Assembly: GCF_001443045.1 (NCBI RefSeq)
Contig: NZ_LKPJ01000016.1
Span: 62,001-126,000, forward strand
DNA from: Burkholderia ambifaria
GTDB lineage: Bacteria; Pseudomonadota; Gammaproteobacteria; Burkholderiales; Burkholderiaceae
Direction: 5' to 3'
Length of the DNA stretch: 64,000 bases
Both the position numbers and the translations under genes were made by a program. Position 1 is the stretch's first letter. Every line of letters begins with the position of its first letter. Positions 1 through 8,675 of this stretch are shown in pieces. The notes under the pieces were generated by a model. The model did not search any database and was not told where the DNA came from. It was given only the letters and a program-made list of their open reading frames with translations.

Positions 1-567
1 CTGGTCAGGGTGTGAACGAGTCTGACTCGGAAAAAAACGGAGCCCGGCAATATAAGCGCGGGCAATTTTTAGCAAAAGGCGCAGCGTGGCGAGCGGGCGC
101 TGCCGGTATCGAGCGGAAGGATCCGGTCGCGTGCGCGGCAGGGAAAATCAACGCATGATTGTGTCGAGCATAAGGGGATCTTATGTCGACCGATATGTCG
201 GACGTCAAACCATAAGATCGCTTCGACGCCGAACCGGACGCGTTGCGGAAGCGGTCGAAAAACGACCGGAAAACGGTCGATTTGCCGCGGAAGGACGGTC
301 CGATCCGGCCGATTCACGGCGCACGCCATGTATCCGGCGGCAACGCCTTCGTGCAGCGTATCGCAATGTCCGGGTGGCGGTGACTGCTCGACGCGGTGGT
401 CGACGCGTCGGCCCGGTTGCGCGGCGCATGCCGCGCAAAACATCAACTTACCAAGGAGACTGGCCGCCGATAGCGCTTGCGGGTTGATCGTCCAGTGCGG
501 CAGTTCGGGCCGGAATATGCACTGACGTTGCCTGTCGAGCCTGAAGGTGTCCACGTGAGACATCATC
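1..567. other. Non-coding leader upstream of the MFS gene
   Basis: No open frame on either strand looks like a real protein; the longest (minus strand, 69-566) resembles no family I know and has atypical Cys/Arg/His-rich composition. The stretch holds an inverted-repeat cluster at 169-219 (separate entry) and is otherwise taken as the promoter region of the gene starting at 568. An A-run at 31-37 near the left edge may belong to the end of a gene outside the window. Confidence 0.5.
169..219. promoter_or_regulatory. Inverted-repeat cluster upstream of the MFS operon
   Basis: CATAAG (169-174) and CTTATG (180-185) form a dyad with a 5-base centre. GATCTTATG (177-185) pairs perfectly with CATAAGATC (211-219). 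Between them lies a near-direct repeat ATGTCGAC / ATGTCGGAC (183-190 and 195-203). The arrangement looks like a regulator-binding site or alternative stem-loops in the leader. No adjacent regulator gene is visible in the window, so the binding protein is unknown. Confidence 0.35.
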
Positions 568-1917
568 GTGTCAAAGGCATTTTCTCGTACCGTTCCCGCT
601 CATTCCCTGCCTGCGGCGGCACTATCCGGCAAACACCGAAAATTCCTCACGAAACTGACCGCCGTGATTTCGGGCGGCATGTTCATCGATGGATTCATCC
701 TCGGCTGCATCGGCATCGTGATGCCTGCGATCACCCGCGACCTGCACCTGTCGTCGGTCTGGCAGGGGTTGATCGGCGCATCGGCGCTGATCGGCATCTT
801 CATCGGCGGCCCGCTCGGCGGATGGCTGGCGGACCGGGTCGGACGCCGGCCGATGTTCACGGTCGACCTCGCCATCTTCCTGGTCGGCTCCGCGGCCCAG
901 TTCTTCGTTGCCGAAGCGTGGCAGCTCTTCGTCGTGCGTCTGGTGATGGGGATTGCGATCGGCGCGGACTATTCGATCGGATGGCCGTTGCTCGCCGAAT
1001 TTGCGCCGGCGCGCCTGCGCGGAAAATTGCTCGCGATGCTCGAGCTGGTCTGGTATGTCGGCTATCTCGTGTCGTATGCGATCGGCTGGGGGCTGACCGA
1101 GTCCTCGATGGCCAGCTGGCAGGTCATTCTGGGCCTGAGCACGGTGCCGACGGTCGTTGTCTTCCTGATGCGCCTCGGCACGCCCGAGTCGCCGCGCTGG
1201 TTGATGAGCCAGGGCAAAGTCGCCGAAGCGAAGGCGCTGGCGAAGGAATACATGGAGCAGGACGAACTCCGGGAACTGCAACCGGGTGGCGCGGCCGAAA
1301 AGTATGGATTCCGATCGTTGTTCTCGCCCGGATACTTCAAGACCACCTTCTTCGTGTCGATGTTCTGGGTATGTAACGTCACGCCTTACTTCGCCATCGG
1401 CGCGTTCGCACCGATCGTTCTCGAGCGGCTGGGGCTCAAGGAGGGAATGACGGGCGGCCTGGTGCTCAACGGCGTCGCCGTGCTGGGGACGATCATCGCG
1501 GTGATGCTGATCGAAAAGGTGGGGCGACGCGTGCTGGCCATTCCGCCGTTCTTCGTCTCCGCCATCGCGCTGATGAGCGTGGCGCTGTTCTCCGACGTTT
1601 CGTCGGCGCTGATCCTCGTCTGCTTCTTCACGTTCTCGTTGGTCAACGCCATTTCGACGGTGCTGACCGGCGTGTATCCCGGGGAAGTGTTTCCGACGGA
1701 AATCCGCGGGATCGGCGTCGGCGTCGCCACGGCCGTTTCGCGTGTCGGCGCGGCCATGGGCACCTTCCTCCTGCCGGTGATCATCGAAACGTATGGTGTG
1801 GGTGCCGCGATGATGATCGCCGCGGGCATCAGTCTCGTCGGCGGCGTGATTTCCTATGCATTGGCGCCGGAAACGAAGGGCAAGTTGTTGAGCGAGGCAT
1901 CCGCTCCCCGCAAGTGA
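568..1917 (+). CDS. MFS transporter, sugar/aromatic-acid porter type
   Basis: A 449-residue inner-membrane proton-coupled transporter of the major facilitator superfamily. After a hydrophilic N-terminus, the first helix (about residue 33) is followed by the hallmark loop GGWLADRVGRRPMF between helices 2 and 3. TPESPRWL after helix 6 is typical of the sugar/aromatic-acid branch, and an ETKG motif closes the C-terminus. About twelve hydrophobic helices can be counted. The start is a GTG at 568. It heads a plus-strand set with ETF-ubiquinone oxidoreductase, a P5C-reductase-like protein, an FAD amine oxidase and RidA, so it most likely imports the amine or carboxylate these enzymes degrade. The exact substrate cannot be read from sequence. 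Confidence 0.85.
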   Translation: MSKAFSRTVPAHSLPAAALSGKHRKFLTKLTAVISGGMFIDGFILGCIGIVMPAITRDLHLSSVWQGLIGASALIGIFIGGPLGGWLADRVGRRPMFTVDLAIFLVGSAAQFFVAEAWQLFVVRLVMGIAIGADYSIGWPLLAEFAPARLRGKLLAMLELVWYVGYLVSYAIGWGLTESSMASWQVILGLSTVPTVVVFLMRLGTPESPRWLMSQGKVAEAKALAKEYMEQDELRELQPGGAAEKYGFRSLFSPGYFKTTFFVSMFWVCNVTPYFAIGAFAPIVLERLGLKEGMTGGLVLNGVAVLGTIIAVMLIEKVGRRVLAIPPFFVSAIALMSVALFSDVSSALILVCFFTFSLVNAISTVLTGVYPGEVFPTEIRGIGVGVATAVSRVGAAMGTFLLPVIIETYGVGAAMMIAAGISLVGGVISYALAPETKGKLLSEASAPRK

Positions 1918-2148
1918 GTCGGATCGATTCGAGGGCGGCGCTCCCGACCGCTGCATCCGCTCGCCAATCCAAGCGGCGGTTGTTTGGAGCATCACGTCCG
2001 TTTATATCGCGTGACGTCGCATTCTCGATGGGTAGGATGGGCTCGACGTGTCGTGCGAATCATGGCGGGGACGCCACGCGCGAGCGGGCCGCGACCAGGG
2101 TCGCAGTTGGCCGGTGACTACCCATTTGAAAATTTGCGATATTCAGAC

Positions 2149-3822
2149 ATGAACACACAGAATCTCGTCGAGCAATTCGGCCCACGCGAATCCATGGAGT
2201 ACGACGTGGTCATCGTCGGCGGCGGGCCGGCCGGACTGTCGGCCGCGATACGGATCAAGCAGCTGGCACTCGAGAGCGGCGGGGACGTCAGTGTTTGCGT
2301 GCTCGAAAAAGGCTCCGAGATCGGCGCGCATACGCTTTCCGGCGCGGTCATGGATCCGCGTGCGCTTCAGGAGCTGATGCCGGACTGGCGCGAGAAGGGC
2401 GCGCCGCTCGACGTCGAGGTGACCGAAGACCGCTTCCTGTTCCTGTCGCAACGCGGTGCGAAGCAGGTTCCGAACTGGCTGCTGCCCGACAATTTCAAGA
2501 ATCATGGCAACTACGTCGTCAGCCTGGGTAACGTGACGCGTTGGCTCGGTCAGCAGGCCGAGTCACTGGGCGTCGAGATTTTCGCCGGGTTTCCGGCGGC
2601 CGAGATCCTGTACGGCGAGCGCGGCGAAGTCAAAGGCGTCGCGACCGGCAACATGGGCGTCGGCAAGAACGGCGAGCCGACCGAGAACTTCCAGCTCGGG
2701 ATGGAACTGCACGCGAAATACACGCTGTTTGCCGAAGGCGCGCGGGGCCATCTCGGTCGTCAGTTGATGGATCGCTTCAAGCTTCGCGACGGTGCCGATC
2801 CGCAGGTGCATGGCCTCGGCATCAAGGAGCTGTGGGAAATCGACCCGACCATGCACAAGCCAGGGCTCGTCATTCATACGGCCGGCTGGCCGCTTGACCG
2901 CGATACGTACGGCGGGTCCTTCCTCTATCACCTCGACAACCATCAGGTGGTCGTCGGTTTCGTGGTCGGCCTCGGCTACTCGAACCCGTACCTGTCGCCG
3001 TTCGAGGAGTTTCAGCGATACAAGACGCATCCCGAGATTCGCAAGTTCCTCGAAGGCGGCAAGCGGGTGTCGTACGGCGCCCGTGCGATTACCGCAGGCG
3101 GGCTGACGTCGTTGCCGAAGCTCACGTTCGCGGGCGGCGCACTGATCGGCTGCGACGCGGGTTTTCTCAACGCGTCGCGCATCAAGGGCAGCCATGCGGC
3201 CATTGCGAGCGGAAAGATGGCCGCGGAGGCCGCCCATGAAGCGCTGCGCTCCGGCCGACAGCGCGACGAGCTGGTCGAGTATCCGCAGGCGTTCGAGCGT
3301 TCCTGGTTGAAGGACGAACTGCATCGCGCGCGAAATTTCAAGCAATGGATGAGCAAGGGGCTCTACGTGGGCACGTTCATGGTAGGCCTCGAACAGAAGG
3401 TGCTCGGCGGCCGCGCGCCGTGGACGCTCCATCACCGGCACGCCGACCACGAGACACTCAGGCCCGCATCGGCCTGCAGGGAAATCGTCTATCCGAAACC
3501 GGACGGGAAGCTGACGTTCGACCGGCTGTCGTCCGTGTATCTGTCGAATACGAACCACGAGGAAAACCAGCCCGCGCACCTGACGCTGAAGGATGCGAGC
3601 GTTCCGGTGCGGGTGAACCTGGCGAAGTATGCCGGCCCGGAAGCGCGGTTTTGCCCGGCCGGCGTCTACGAGTTCGGGACGAAAGCCGACGGTACCGAGG
3701 GGCTGACCATCAATGCGCAGAACTGCGTCCACTGCAAGACCTGCGATATCAAGGATCCGACGCAAAACATCGTATGGGTCACCCCGGAGGGCGGTGGCGG
3801 CCCCAATTATCCGAACATGTAA
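2149..3822 (+). CDS. Electron-transfer flavoprotein-ubiquinone oxidoreductase
   Basis: A 557-residue membrane-associated flavoprotein that takes electrons from reduced ETF and passes them to ubiquinone. The N-terminus has the FAD dinucleotide motif VVIVGGGPAGLSAAIR. The middle carries the characteristic GGSFLYHL and KGSHAAIASGKMAAEA blocks. The C-terminus has the 4Fe-4S ligands: an isolated Cys in RFCPAGVYE, then CVHCKTC with a following ferredoxin-like tail. Length matches the family. The frame is open upstream to 1984, but the ATG at 2149 gives the expected N-terminus, so I chose it. No ETF subunit gene is in the window. Its place between an importer and an FAD amine oxidase suggests it drains electrons from a dehydrogenase of this or another pathway into the respiratory chain. 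Confidence 0.93.
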   Translation: MNTQNLVEQFGPRESMEYDVVIVGGGPAGLSAAIRIKQLALESGGDVSVCVLEKGSEIGAHTLSGAVMDPRALQELMPDWREKGAPLDVEVTEDRFLFLSQRGAKQVPNWLLPDNFKNHGNYVVSLGNVTRWLGQQAESLGVEIFAGFPAAEILYGERGEVKGVATGNMGVGKNGEPTENFQLGMELHAKYTLFAEGARGHLGRQLMDRFKLRDGADPQVHGLGIKELWEIDPTMHKPGLVIHTAGWPLDRDTYGGSFLYHLDNHQVVVGFVVGLGYSNPYLSPFEEFQRYKTHPEIRKFLEGGKRVSYGARAITAGGLTSLPKLTFAGGALIGCDAGFLNASRIKGSHAAIASGKMAAEAAHEALRSGRQRDELVEYPQAFERSWLKDELHRARNFKQWMSKGLYVGTFMVGLEQKVLGGRAPWTLHHRHADHETLRPASACREIVYPKPDGKLTFDRLSSVYLSNTNHEENQPAHLTLKDASVPVRVNLAKYAGPEARFCPAGVYEFGTKADGTEGLTINAQNCVHCKTCDIKDPTQNIVWVTPEGGGGPNYPNM

Positions 3823-3871
3823 GCGCGTCGATTCAAGTCGACCCTCCCACCACGAGCCACGAGCGAAAAAA

Positions 3872-4642
3872 ATGAATCTCGGATTTATCGGAACCGGCGT
3901 CATCACGAAAGCCATCGTTACCGGCCTGATCCGGTCGGGCTTCTCGTTCGACCGGATCGCGCTGTCGCCGCGAAACGCCGAAACGGCCGCGGAACTTGCC
4001 GCGCTGGATGCCCGCATTCAGGTCTGTACGTCCAATCAGGCGGTGCTCGACGCGTCGGACGTCGTCTGTATCGCGGTCGTACCGCAAATTGTCGTCGACG
4101 TGCTGAACGCGCTTCGGTTCGAAGCGCGGCACCACGTCATCACCTTCGTCCCGGGAACGTCGATCGAGACGTTGAGTCGACTCGTTCATCCCGCGAGCCG
4201 GCTTGCTCGCGCGATACCGTTGCCGGCGGTCGCGGATCTCAAAGGCAGTACGGCGATCTATCCGCCGGATGAAGTCGCCAGATCGCTGTTTGCCGGGCTC
4301 GGCGAGGCTGTCGAGGTGGAAAGCGAGAAACAGTTCGATGCGGTGCACGCCGTGACGGCGACGATGGCCAGCTTCTATGCGGTGCTCGAACACCAGGCGA
4401 CATGGCTGACGCAGCAAGGGCTTCGATACGACGCCGCGCGTGCATTCCTGTCCGGTTACTGCGTGGGCCTGGCCCACGACACGACCCGCACCAGCCAGTC
4501 GTTTGCCGAGATGATCGAGCACTGCATGACGCCCGGCGGCCTGAACGAGCAGTTGCATGCCGAACTCACTGCGCATGGCGCCTATCGGTACTACGGCGAA
4601 GCGCTCGATCGCATTCTGGCGCGCGTGGAAGGCCGCGCCTGA
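3872..4642 (+). CDS. Pyrroline-5-carboxylate reductase-like oxidoreductase
   Basis: A 256-residue soluble protein with the N-terminal Rossmann motif GFIGTGVITKAI and the overall plan of ProC: NADP domain to about residue 150, then an all-helical dimerisation domain. The ProC C-terminal signature is poorly kept (TPGGLNEQ is present in place of the usual TPGGTT), so it is probably not the housekeeping proline enzyme but a relative reducing another cyclic imine. The ATG at 3872 follows the ETF-QO stop by 49 bases. The neighbouring FAD oxidase would produce imines, which makes an imine reductase sensible here. The substrate is inferred from context only. Confidence 0.75.
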   Translation: MNLGFIGTGVITKAIVTGLIRSGFSFDRIALSPRNAETAAELAALDARIQVCTSNQAVLDASDVVCIAVVPQIVVDVLNALRFEARHHVITFVPGTSIETLSRLVHPASRLARAIPLPAVADLKGSTAIYPPDEVARSLFAGLGEAVEVESEKQFDAVHAVTATMASFYAVLEHQATWLTQQGLRYDAARAFLSGYCVGLAHDTTRTSQSFAEMIEHCMTPGGLNEQLHAELTAHGAYRYYGEALDRILARVEGRA

Positions 4643-4798
4643 ACGTCCAGTCCGGTCAGGACAAGTTCCGCTGAGTTTCGGCATCAGCGATGTTGATGCA
4701 AGCACCATGAGAGTGCGGGCGGCGCAAGATGAAAACACGCTGGCCTGTCGGGAAACGCCCGAAGGTCCGGCAACATTTTCGATCGTGGCCAGACACTC

Positions 4799-6139
4799 AT
4801 GAATATCGACACTCACCATTCGACGCCCGATACACCCGATACGCCGGGTGCGACGTATCCGGCTTACCGGCAAGGCTCGGGCTGGAACGCGATGTTGCCA
4901 GAGCGACTCGCGCGCGGCCCGACGACGATCCGCAGCTTCGGATCGATCGTCATCGGAGGCGGATATACGGGCCTCGCGGCGGCGCGACGCATCGCGGAGC
5001 TGTGTCCCGACGAGCAGGTGCTGGTGCTGGAGGCGTCGAGCGTTGGAGAGGGCTCGTCGGGCCGCAACTCGGGCTTCATCATCAACCTGCCGCACAACAC
5101 GAAGCTGGGCGGGCATACCAGCCCGCTGGAGGTGGCGCGCAGGCAGATCCGGATGTATGACGCGGGTCTTCGCTGGCTCGAGCGGCTCGTTCGCGAAAAC
5201 GGGATCGAATGCGGCTGGAACGCGGCGGGAAAGTTTCATGCGGCCGCGACCGAAGCGGGTGTCCGGAATCTCCACGCGGCGCTGGCCCAATATCGGGAGT
5301 GGGGCGTGGCATACCAGGAGTTCGACCGGGACGCGCTCGCTGAAAAACTTGGAACTGCATATTATCGGTACGGCTTTCACTCGCCGAGCAACGTCTTCGT
5401 GCAGCCCGCGGCGCTGATTCGAGGGCTGGCCGATGCGCTTCCGTCAAATGTCGTTCTGGTTGAAAACGAACCGGTCGTCTCGCTGGATGGCGCGTCGCCT
5501 TTCAAGGTTGCCACGGTCCGGGCGGAGTATTGCGCCAAGCGCGTCGTATTGGCCAACAACGGATTCGCGAAGTCGCTCGGTATCCTCCGTGACAGGCTGA
5601 TCACGATCTTTACGTATGCGGCCGTCACGCCACGGTTGCCGGAGTCCGAACTGAAAAAACTCGGCGATGCATCGGAATGGGGCGTCATCCCCGCCAACCG
5701 GCTCGGGACCACGCTGCGTCGCATTCAGGACGGGCGTTTCATGGTGCGAAGCGCGTATTCGTACGAGCGCGAGCAATCGCCGGCCGATACCTTGGCGCAA
5801 CTGACCGCCAGTTACCGGAATCGCTATCCGGACATGAAGTCTCATCGCTTCGAACACGTATGGGGCGGAACCACGGCATTGACGCGAAACGGTGCGACGT
5901 TCTTCGGTGAATTGCGCCCGGGCCTGTTTGCGTCGCTGGGATGCAATGGCGCGGGGGTGCTGAAGGGCAGCACCTACGGCAAGTTGCTGGGTGAAATGGC
6001 CATGGGCGCACAGTCGTCGCATCTGTCCGACGCGCTCGCCATGGAAGGGCCCAACTGGCTGCCGCCCGAACCGTTCCGCCGCATCGGCGTTGTCTCCGCG
6101 ATCAAGTACCAGGCTGCAGTGGCCGGCCTGGAACGATGA
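4799..6139 (+). CDS. FAD-dependent amine oxidase, PuuB-like
   Basis: A 446-residue DAO-family flavoenzyme. It has the FAD motif VIGGGYTGLAAARR near residue 50 and the block SSGRNSGFIINLPH around residues 83-96, which also appears (as GRNSGFIIDLPH or GRNAGFAIDLPH) in two other oxidases of this window. The C-terminal flavin-binding part reads FASLGCNGAGVLKGSTYG. This architecture fits gamma-glutamylputrescine oxidase (PuuB) and related enzymes oxidising primary or secondary amines to imines. A 156-base gap separates it from the P5C-reductase-like gene, and RidA follows 40 bases on. True substrate unknown. Confidence 0.85.
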   Translation: MNIDTHHSTPDTPDTPGATYPAYRQGSGWNAMLPERLARGPTTIRSFGSIVIGGGYTGLAAARRIAELCPDEQVLVLEASSVGEGSSGRNSGFIINLPHNTKLGGHTSPLEVARRQIRMYDAGLRWLERLVRENGIECGWNAAGKFHAAATEAGVRNLHAALAQYREWGVAYQEFDRDALAEKLGTAYYRYGFHSPSNVFVQPAALIRGLADALPSNVVLVENEPVVSLDGASPFKVATVRAEYCAKRVVLANNGFAKSLGILRDRLITIFTYAAVTPRLPESELKKLGDASEWGVIPANRLGTTLRRIQDGRFMVRSAYSYEREQSPADTLAQLTASYRNRYPDMKSHRFEHVWGGTTALTRNGATFFGELRPGLFASLGCNGAGVLKGSTYGKLLGEMAMGAQSSHLSDALAMEGPNWLPPEPFRRIGVVSAIKYQAAVAGLER

Positions 6140-6179
6140 TCATTGTTGAATTACTCATCTGGAATCTGGAAATCGAAAG

Positions 6180-6530
6180 ATGCCCGAAATCAAACGCAGT
6201 TACGTAGGAAAACGCCTGTCCGAGGCCGCTGTGCACCAAGGTGTCGTTTATCTGGCCGGCCAGGTGCCGAGCGACGTCACCCAGGACATGGCCGGCCAGA
6301 CCCGCCAGGTACTGGCTTCGATCGATGCATTGCTCGCGGAACAGGGTTCGGACAAGTCGCGCATCCTGTCCTGCCAGATCTTCGTTTCCGACATGTCGCA
6401 GGTCGCGAAGATGAACGAGGTGTGGGATGCATGGGTGACGCCCGGGCAGGCGCCGCCGCGCGCGACGGTGGGGGCGCAACTGGCTTCGCCTGAAAAGCTG
6501 ATCGAGGTCGTGATCGTGGCGGCGACCTGA
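6180..6530 (+). CDS. RidA/YjgF-family imine deaminase
   Basis: A 116-residue protein of the RidA (YjgF/YER057c/UK114) family, normally trimeric in the cytosol, hydrolysing reactive enamine/imine intermediates to the ketone and ammonia. The C-terminal family signature is visible as PPRATVGAQLASPEKLIEV. Arg94 sits where the catalytic arginine lies in E. coli RidA, and Glu109 follows. Placed directly after an FAD amine oxidase, it most likely clears the imine product. It is the last intact gene of this module; pseudogene fragments follow. Confidence 0.88.
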   Translation: MPEIKRSYVGKRLSEAAVHQGVVYLAGQVPSDVTQDMAGQTRQVLASIDALLAEQGSDKSRILSCQIFVSDMSQVAKMNEVWDAWVTPGQAPPRATVGAQLASPEKLIEVVIVAAT

Positions 6531-6640
6531 ACGCTGCCATTGCCGGTCGTGCGCTGCAGCAACCGTTCTCCCAACGGTTTTTCCTGCTCGGAGACCGCGC
6601 GCGTGACGGCAACTGGTGAAATACCCAGTTGCCCGGATTC
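6531..6640 (-). pseudogene. Remnant of a LysR-type regulator (HTH only)
   Basis: Reading the minus strand across this stretch gives GISPVAVTRAVSEQEKPLGE followed by RLLQRTT. This is the recognition helix and wing of a LysR-family helix-turn-helix, where AVSxLExxLGxRLLxRTT is diagnostic. The frame lacks both a start and the effector-binding domain, so only about 40 codons survive. It is a decayed gene, not a small protein. Confidence 0.65.
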
Positions 6641-6718
6641 CGGATCAGCCTCATTTCTTCCTGGCGTGGCAATTGGGCGACCACACGAATCCTCTCCCCA
6701 TTGAACGCCTTCAGTGTC

Positions 6719-6973
6719 TCGGGGCTCCTCCCGGATACGCCCCAGGCAGATGCCGTTCAGGTCGCCGAACGCATTCGCGCAGCGATCGATGAGCTGGTAC
6801 TCGAGCACATCGGTAGCGAATACGGACGCATTACCGCCAGCATTGGCCTGGCGAGTTGGATGGACGATCAGGAAGGTGATCCGCGGGTGGTGATCAGGGC
6901 GGCCGACGGGGCGCTGTACTACGCGAAGGCGACGGGCCGAAACAAGGTCGCGACCTTTCAGGTTCCCGGGTAA
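6719..6973 (+). pseudogene. C-terminal remnant of a GGDEF diguanylate cyclase
   Basis: Eighty-odd codons give LLPDT, then AERIRAAI, ITASIGLA, and DGALYYAKATGRNKVA, the end of a GGDEF domain. The GG(D/E)EF active-site loop and everything before it are missing, and no start codon with a credible ribosome site precedes it, so it cannot make cyclic di-GMP. The fragment lies beside a LysR remnant on the other strand, marking a deletion or insertion scar between the amine module and the secretion module. Confidence 0.75.
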
Positions 6974-7614
6974 TGCCTGAATGTGCCGCCGCCGCTGTGA
7001 ACATCCCGGGCACCCATCGTGAATAGCGAAAGCAATTCCGGCGGTGTGATCCGAAACACCGACTTGGGGCGACTCGGTGCATATCGATATTGCGCCCGAA
7101 AAAATGAACTCGAGCGGTGCATTCCCGGCGGTGTGACTGGCGAATCGGCCCTGCACTCGAGATGGGCGATTAACGAAAATTAATTGATTTTCATTAAACT
7201 TTCCTTGATGCGACGAAGGCGCGACGCCCCGTTGTCTTGCCAGCGAAGCATTGAGTACGAACGGCAGGTCGGCCACGACGACGCGGCGTTCAGGCGCGCA
7301 TCCGCAGGCCGGAGCGCTGAGCCTCTGCCGGGTACATTAAAAATGCACGCGTTATCGCGGCGAATTTCCTGAAACAGTGATGTGCAGTGGAGCGATTCGA
7401 CCAGCAGCCGATAAACCAATGATTTTTCGCGGCAAATACACGAATGTCGATCAGGGTATGTGCGGAGGTAGATGGGGGGCCACGTAGTTGCTAGTACATA
7501 TTCCCTAGACTAATATCCTCCTCGCATCGGTCGGTTTAGTCAGTTTAAATCGGACGACCGTGATGCAACGCGTGCCAATCCGTTGTTTTGGTTTTGTAAG
7601 GAAATGAATCGCCC
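6974..7614. other. Intergenic region with AT-rich dyad, promoter region of the GNAT operon
   Basis: No credible gene. A near-perfect dyad lies at 7170-7197: TTAA, one mismatch, GAAAAT, a six-base centre, ATTTTC, one mismatch, TTAA. It looks like an operator or a nucleoid-protein site rather than a terminator. Bases 7400-7610 are less GC-rich than the genes around them and should hold the promoter of the gene at 7615, but I could not assign -35/-10 boxes with confidence. Confidence 0.4.
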
Positions 7615-8229
7615 ATGGCCGAGAAGAGCCTCGGAGGCGCCGTCGACGGTTTGATGCATCGTGCCGACGTGGCAGGCGATCTGCTGCATCTGCGGCCTGC
7701 GCAGGAAAGCGACCGTGCATTCCTGCGCACCGTATTCGAAAGCACGCGGATCGACGAGTTCGTGCAGGCCGGGTTGAGCGCGGATCGCATCGCGGCATTG
7801 CTGGTCGAGCAGTTTTCGATGCAGGACAGGTATTACCGAGCGCGCTATCCGCATTGCCGGTTCGATGTGGTCATGCTCGGAGAGCATGCGATCGGTCGCC
7901 TCTATCACGATTGGCGAGGCGGTGAAGTGCGCGTGATCGATATCGCGCTGCTGCCCGCGCATCGCGGGGCCGGGGTCGGCACGCGGCTCGTGCACGCGAT
8001 CGTATCGCTGGCAGCCGCCTGCGCAATGCCGGTCGTGCTCTATGTGGAAATGAACAACCCGGTGCGGGCTCTGTATCGGCGGTGCGGATTCGAGCAGACC
8101 GGCGAGAACGGGATCTACCTGCAGATGACGCGCCCCGCCGTGCCGTTCGACCGGGCGAACGTGAGGCCCTTGCCAGGCCTCGCGATCGAAGGCGCGCGGG
8201 CCGCGAGCAGTACGGACATCAGGCAGTAG
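7615..8229 (+). CDS. GNAT-family N-acetyltransferase
   Basis: A 204-residue GCN5-related acetyltransferase. The core runs from about residue 23 (LLHLRPAQESD) to 170. The acetyl-CoA pyrophosphate loop reads IALLPAHRGAGVGTRLV, and motif B reads NNPVRALYRRCGFEQTGENG. It is the first gene of a plus-strand set with a DUF6916-like protein, a collar-domain protein and the giant surface protein. An enzyme modifying one of the exported partners is plausible, though the substrate is unknown. The start ATG at 7615 has an AAGGAA sequence about 11 bases upstream. Confidence 0.85.
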   Translation: MAEKSLGGAVDGLMHRADVAGDLLHLRPAQESDRAFLRTVFESTRIDEFVQAGLSADRIAALLVEQFSMQDRYYRARYPHCRFDVVMLGEHAIGRLYHDWRGGEVRVIDIALLPAHRGAGVGTRLVHAIVSLAAACAMPVVLYVEMNNPVRALYRRCGFEQTGENGIYLQMTRPAVPFDRANVRPLPGLAIEGARAASSTDIRQ

Positions 8230-8296
8230 CAACGAAAGACCGCGACCGGCCGTGCCGGCTACCGGTACAACGAACAAACAACGATCGGGGGCGTGC

Positions 8297-8638
8297 GTGC
8301 TGTCCATCCCTACCCATGCCGAATTGCTCGATGCGATCGGGCAACGGTTCACGTTTGGCGCCAGCGGCGGCGAGCCGGTCGACGCTGTACTCCTCGATGC
8401 ACCGCCCGGCCTCCCGATGAACGACCAGTTCGTCTGCTACTCGGCAACGTTCGCGTTGCCCAGCGGTGTGCATCGTCCGCAGGACGTTTATCGCATCGTA
8501 TCTCCGGCCGGCCATGCGTGGGCGCTGCTCGCGACACCGACGCGGCCCACCGAGAACGGATGCTCGACACTCACCGTCGTCGTGCACTGTCGTACCGATC
8601 AACTTGCCGGGGCCGCCGGCCCGCGCAGCGACGCGTAG
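8297..8638 (+). CDS. Small conserved protein, DUF6916-like
   Basis: A 113-residue soluble protein starting, on my choice, at the GTG at 8297, giving an N-terminus MLSIPTHAELLDAIGQRF; a GGGGG ribosome site lies five bases upstream. The open frame continues up to 8252. The pattern (short helix, then beta strands with VDAVLLDA and YRIVSPAGHAWALLATPT) matches small proteins that accompany collar-domain (MdpB-like) genes, which I recall as DUF6916; this family call is from memory. Function unknown. It sits between the GNAT gene and the collar gene. Confidence 0.6.
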   Translation: MLSIPTHAELLDAIGQRFTFGASGGEPVDAVLLDAPPGLPMNDQFVCYSATFALPSGVHRPQDVYRIVSPAGHAWALLATPTRPTENGCSTLTVVVHCRTDQLAGAAGPRSDA

Positions 8639-8675
8639 GTTTTTTCTTCTTTTCCCGCAAGAGAGGAGGCGTGTG

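Noticed and set aside
69-566. A 165-codon minus-strand frame before the MFS gene
   Set aside because: No recognisable domain, unusual composition, and it covers the inverted repeats that look regulatory.
622-1995. A 457-codon minus-strand frame opposite the MFS gene
   Set aside because: Arg/Asp/His-rich mirror of the transporter codons with no family features.
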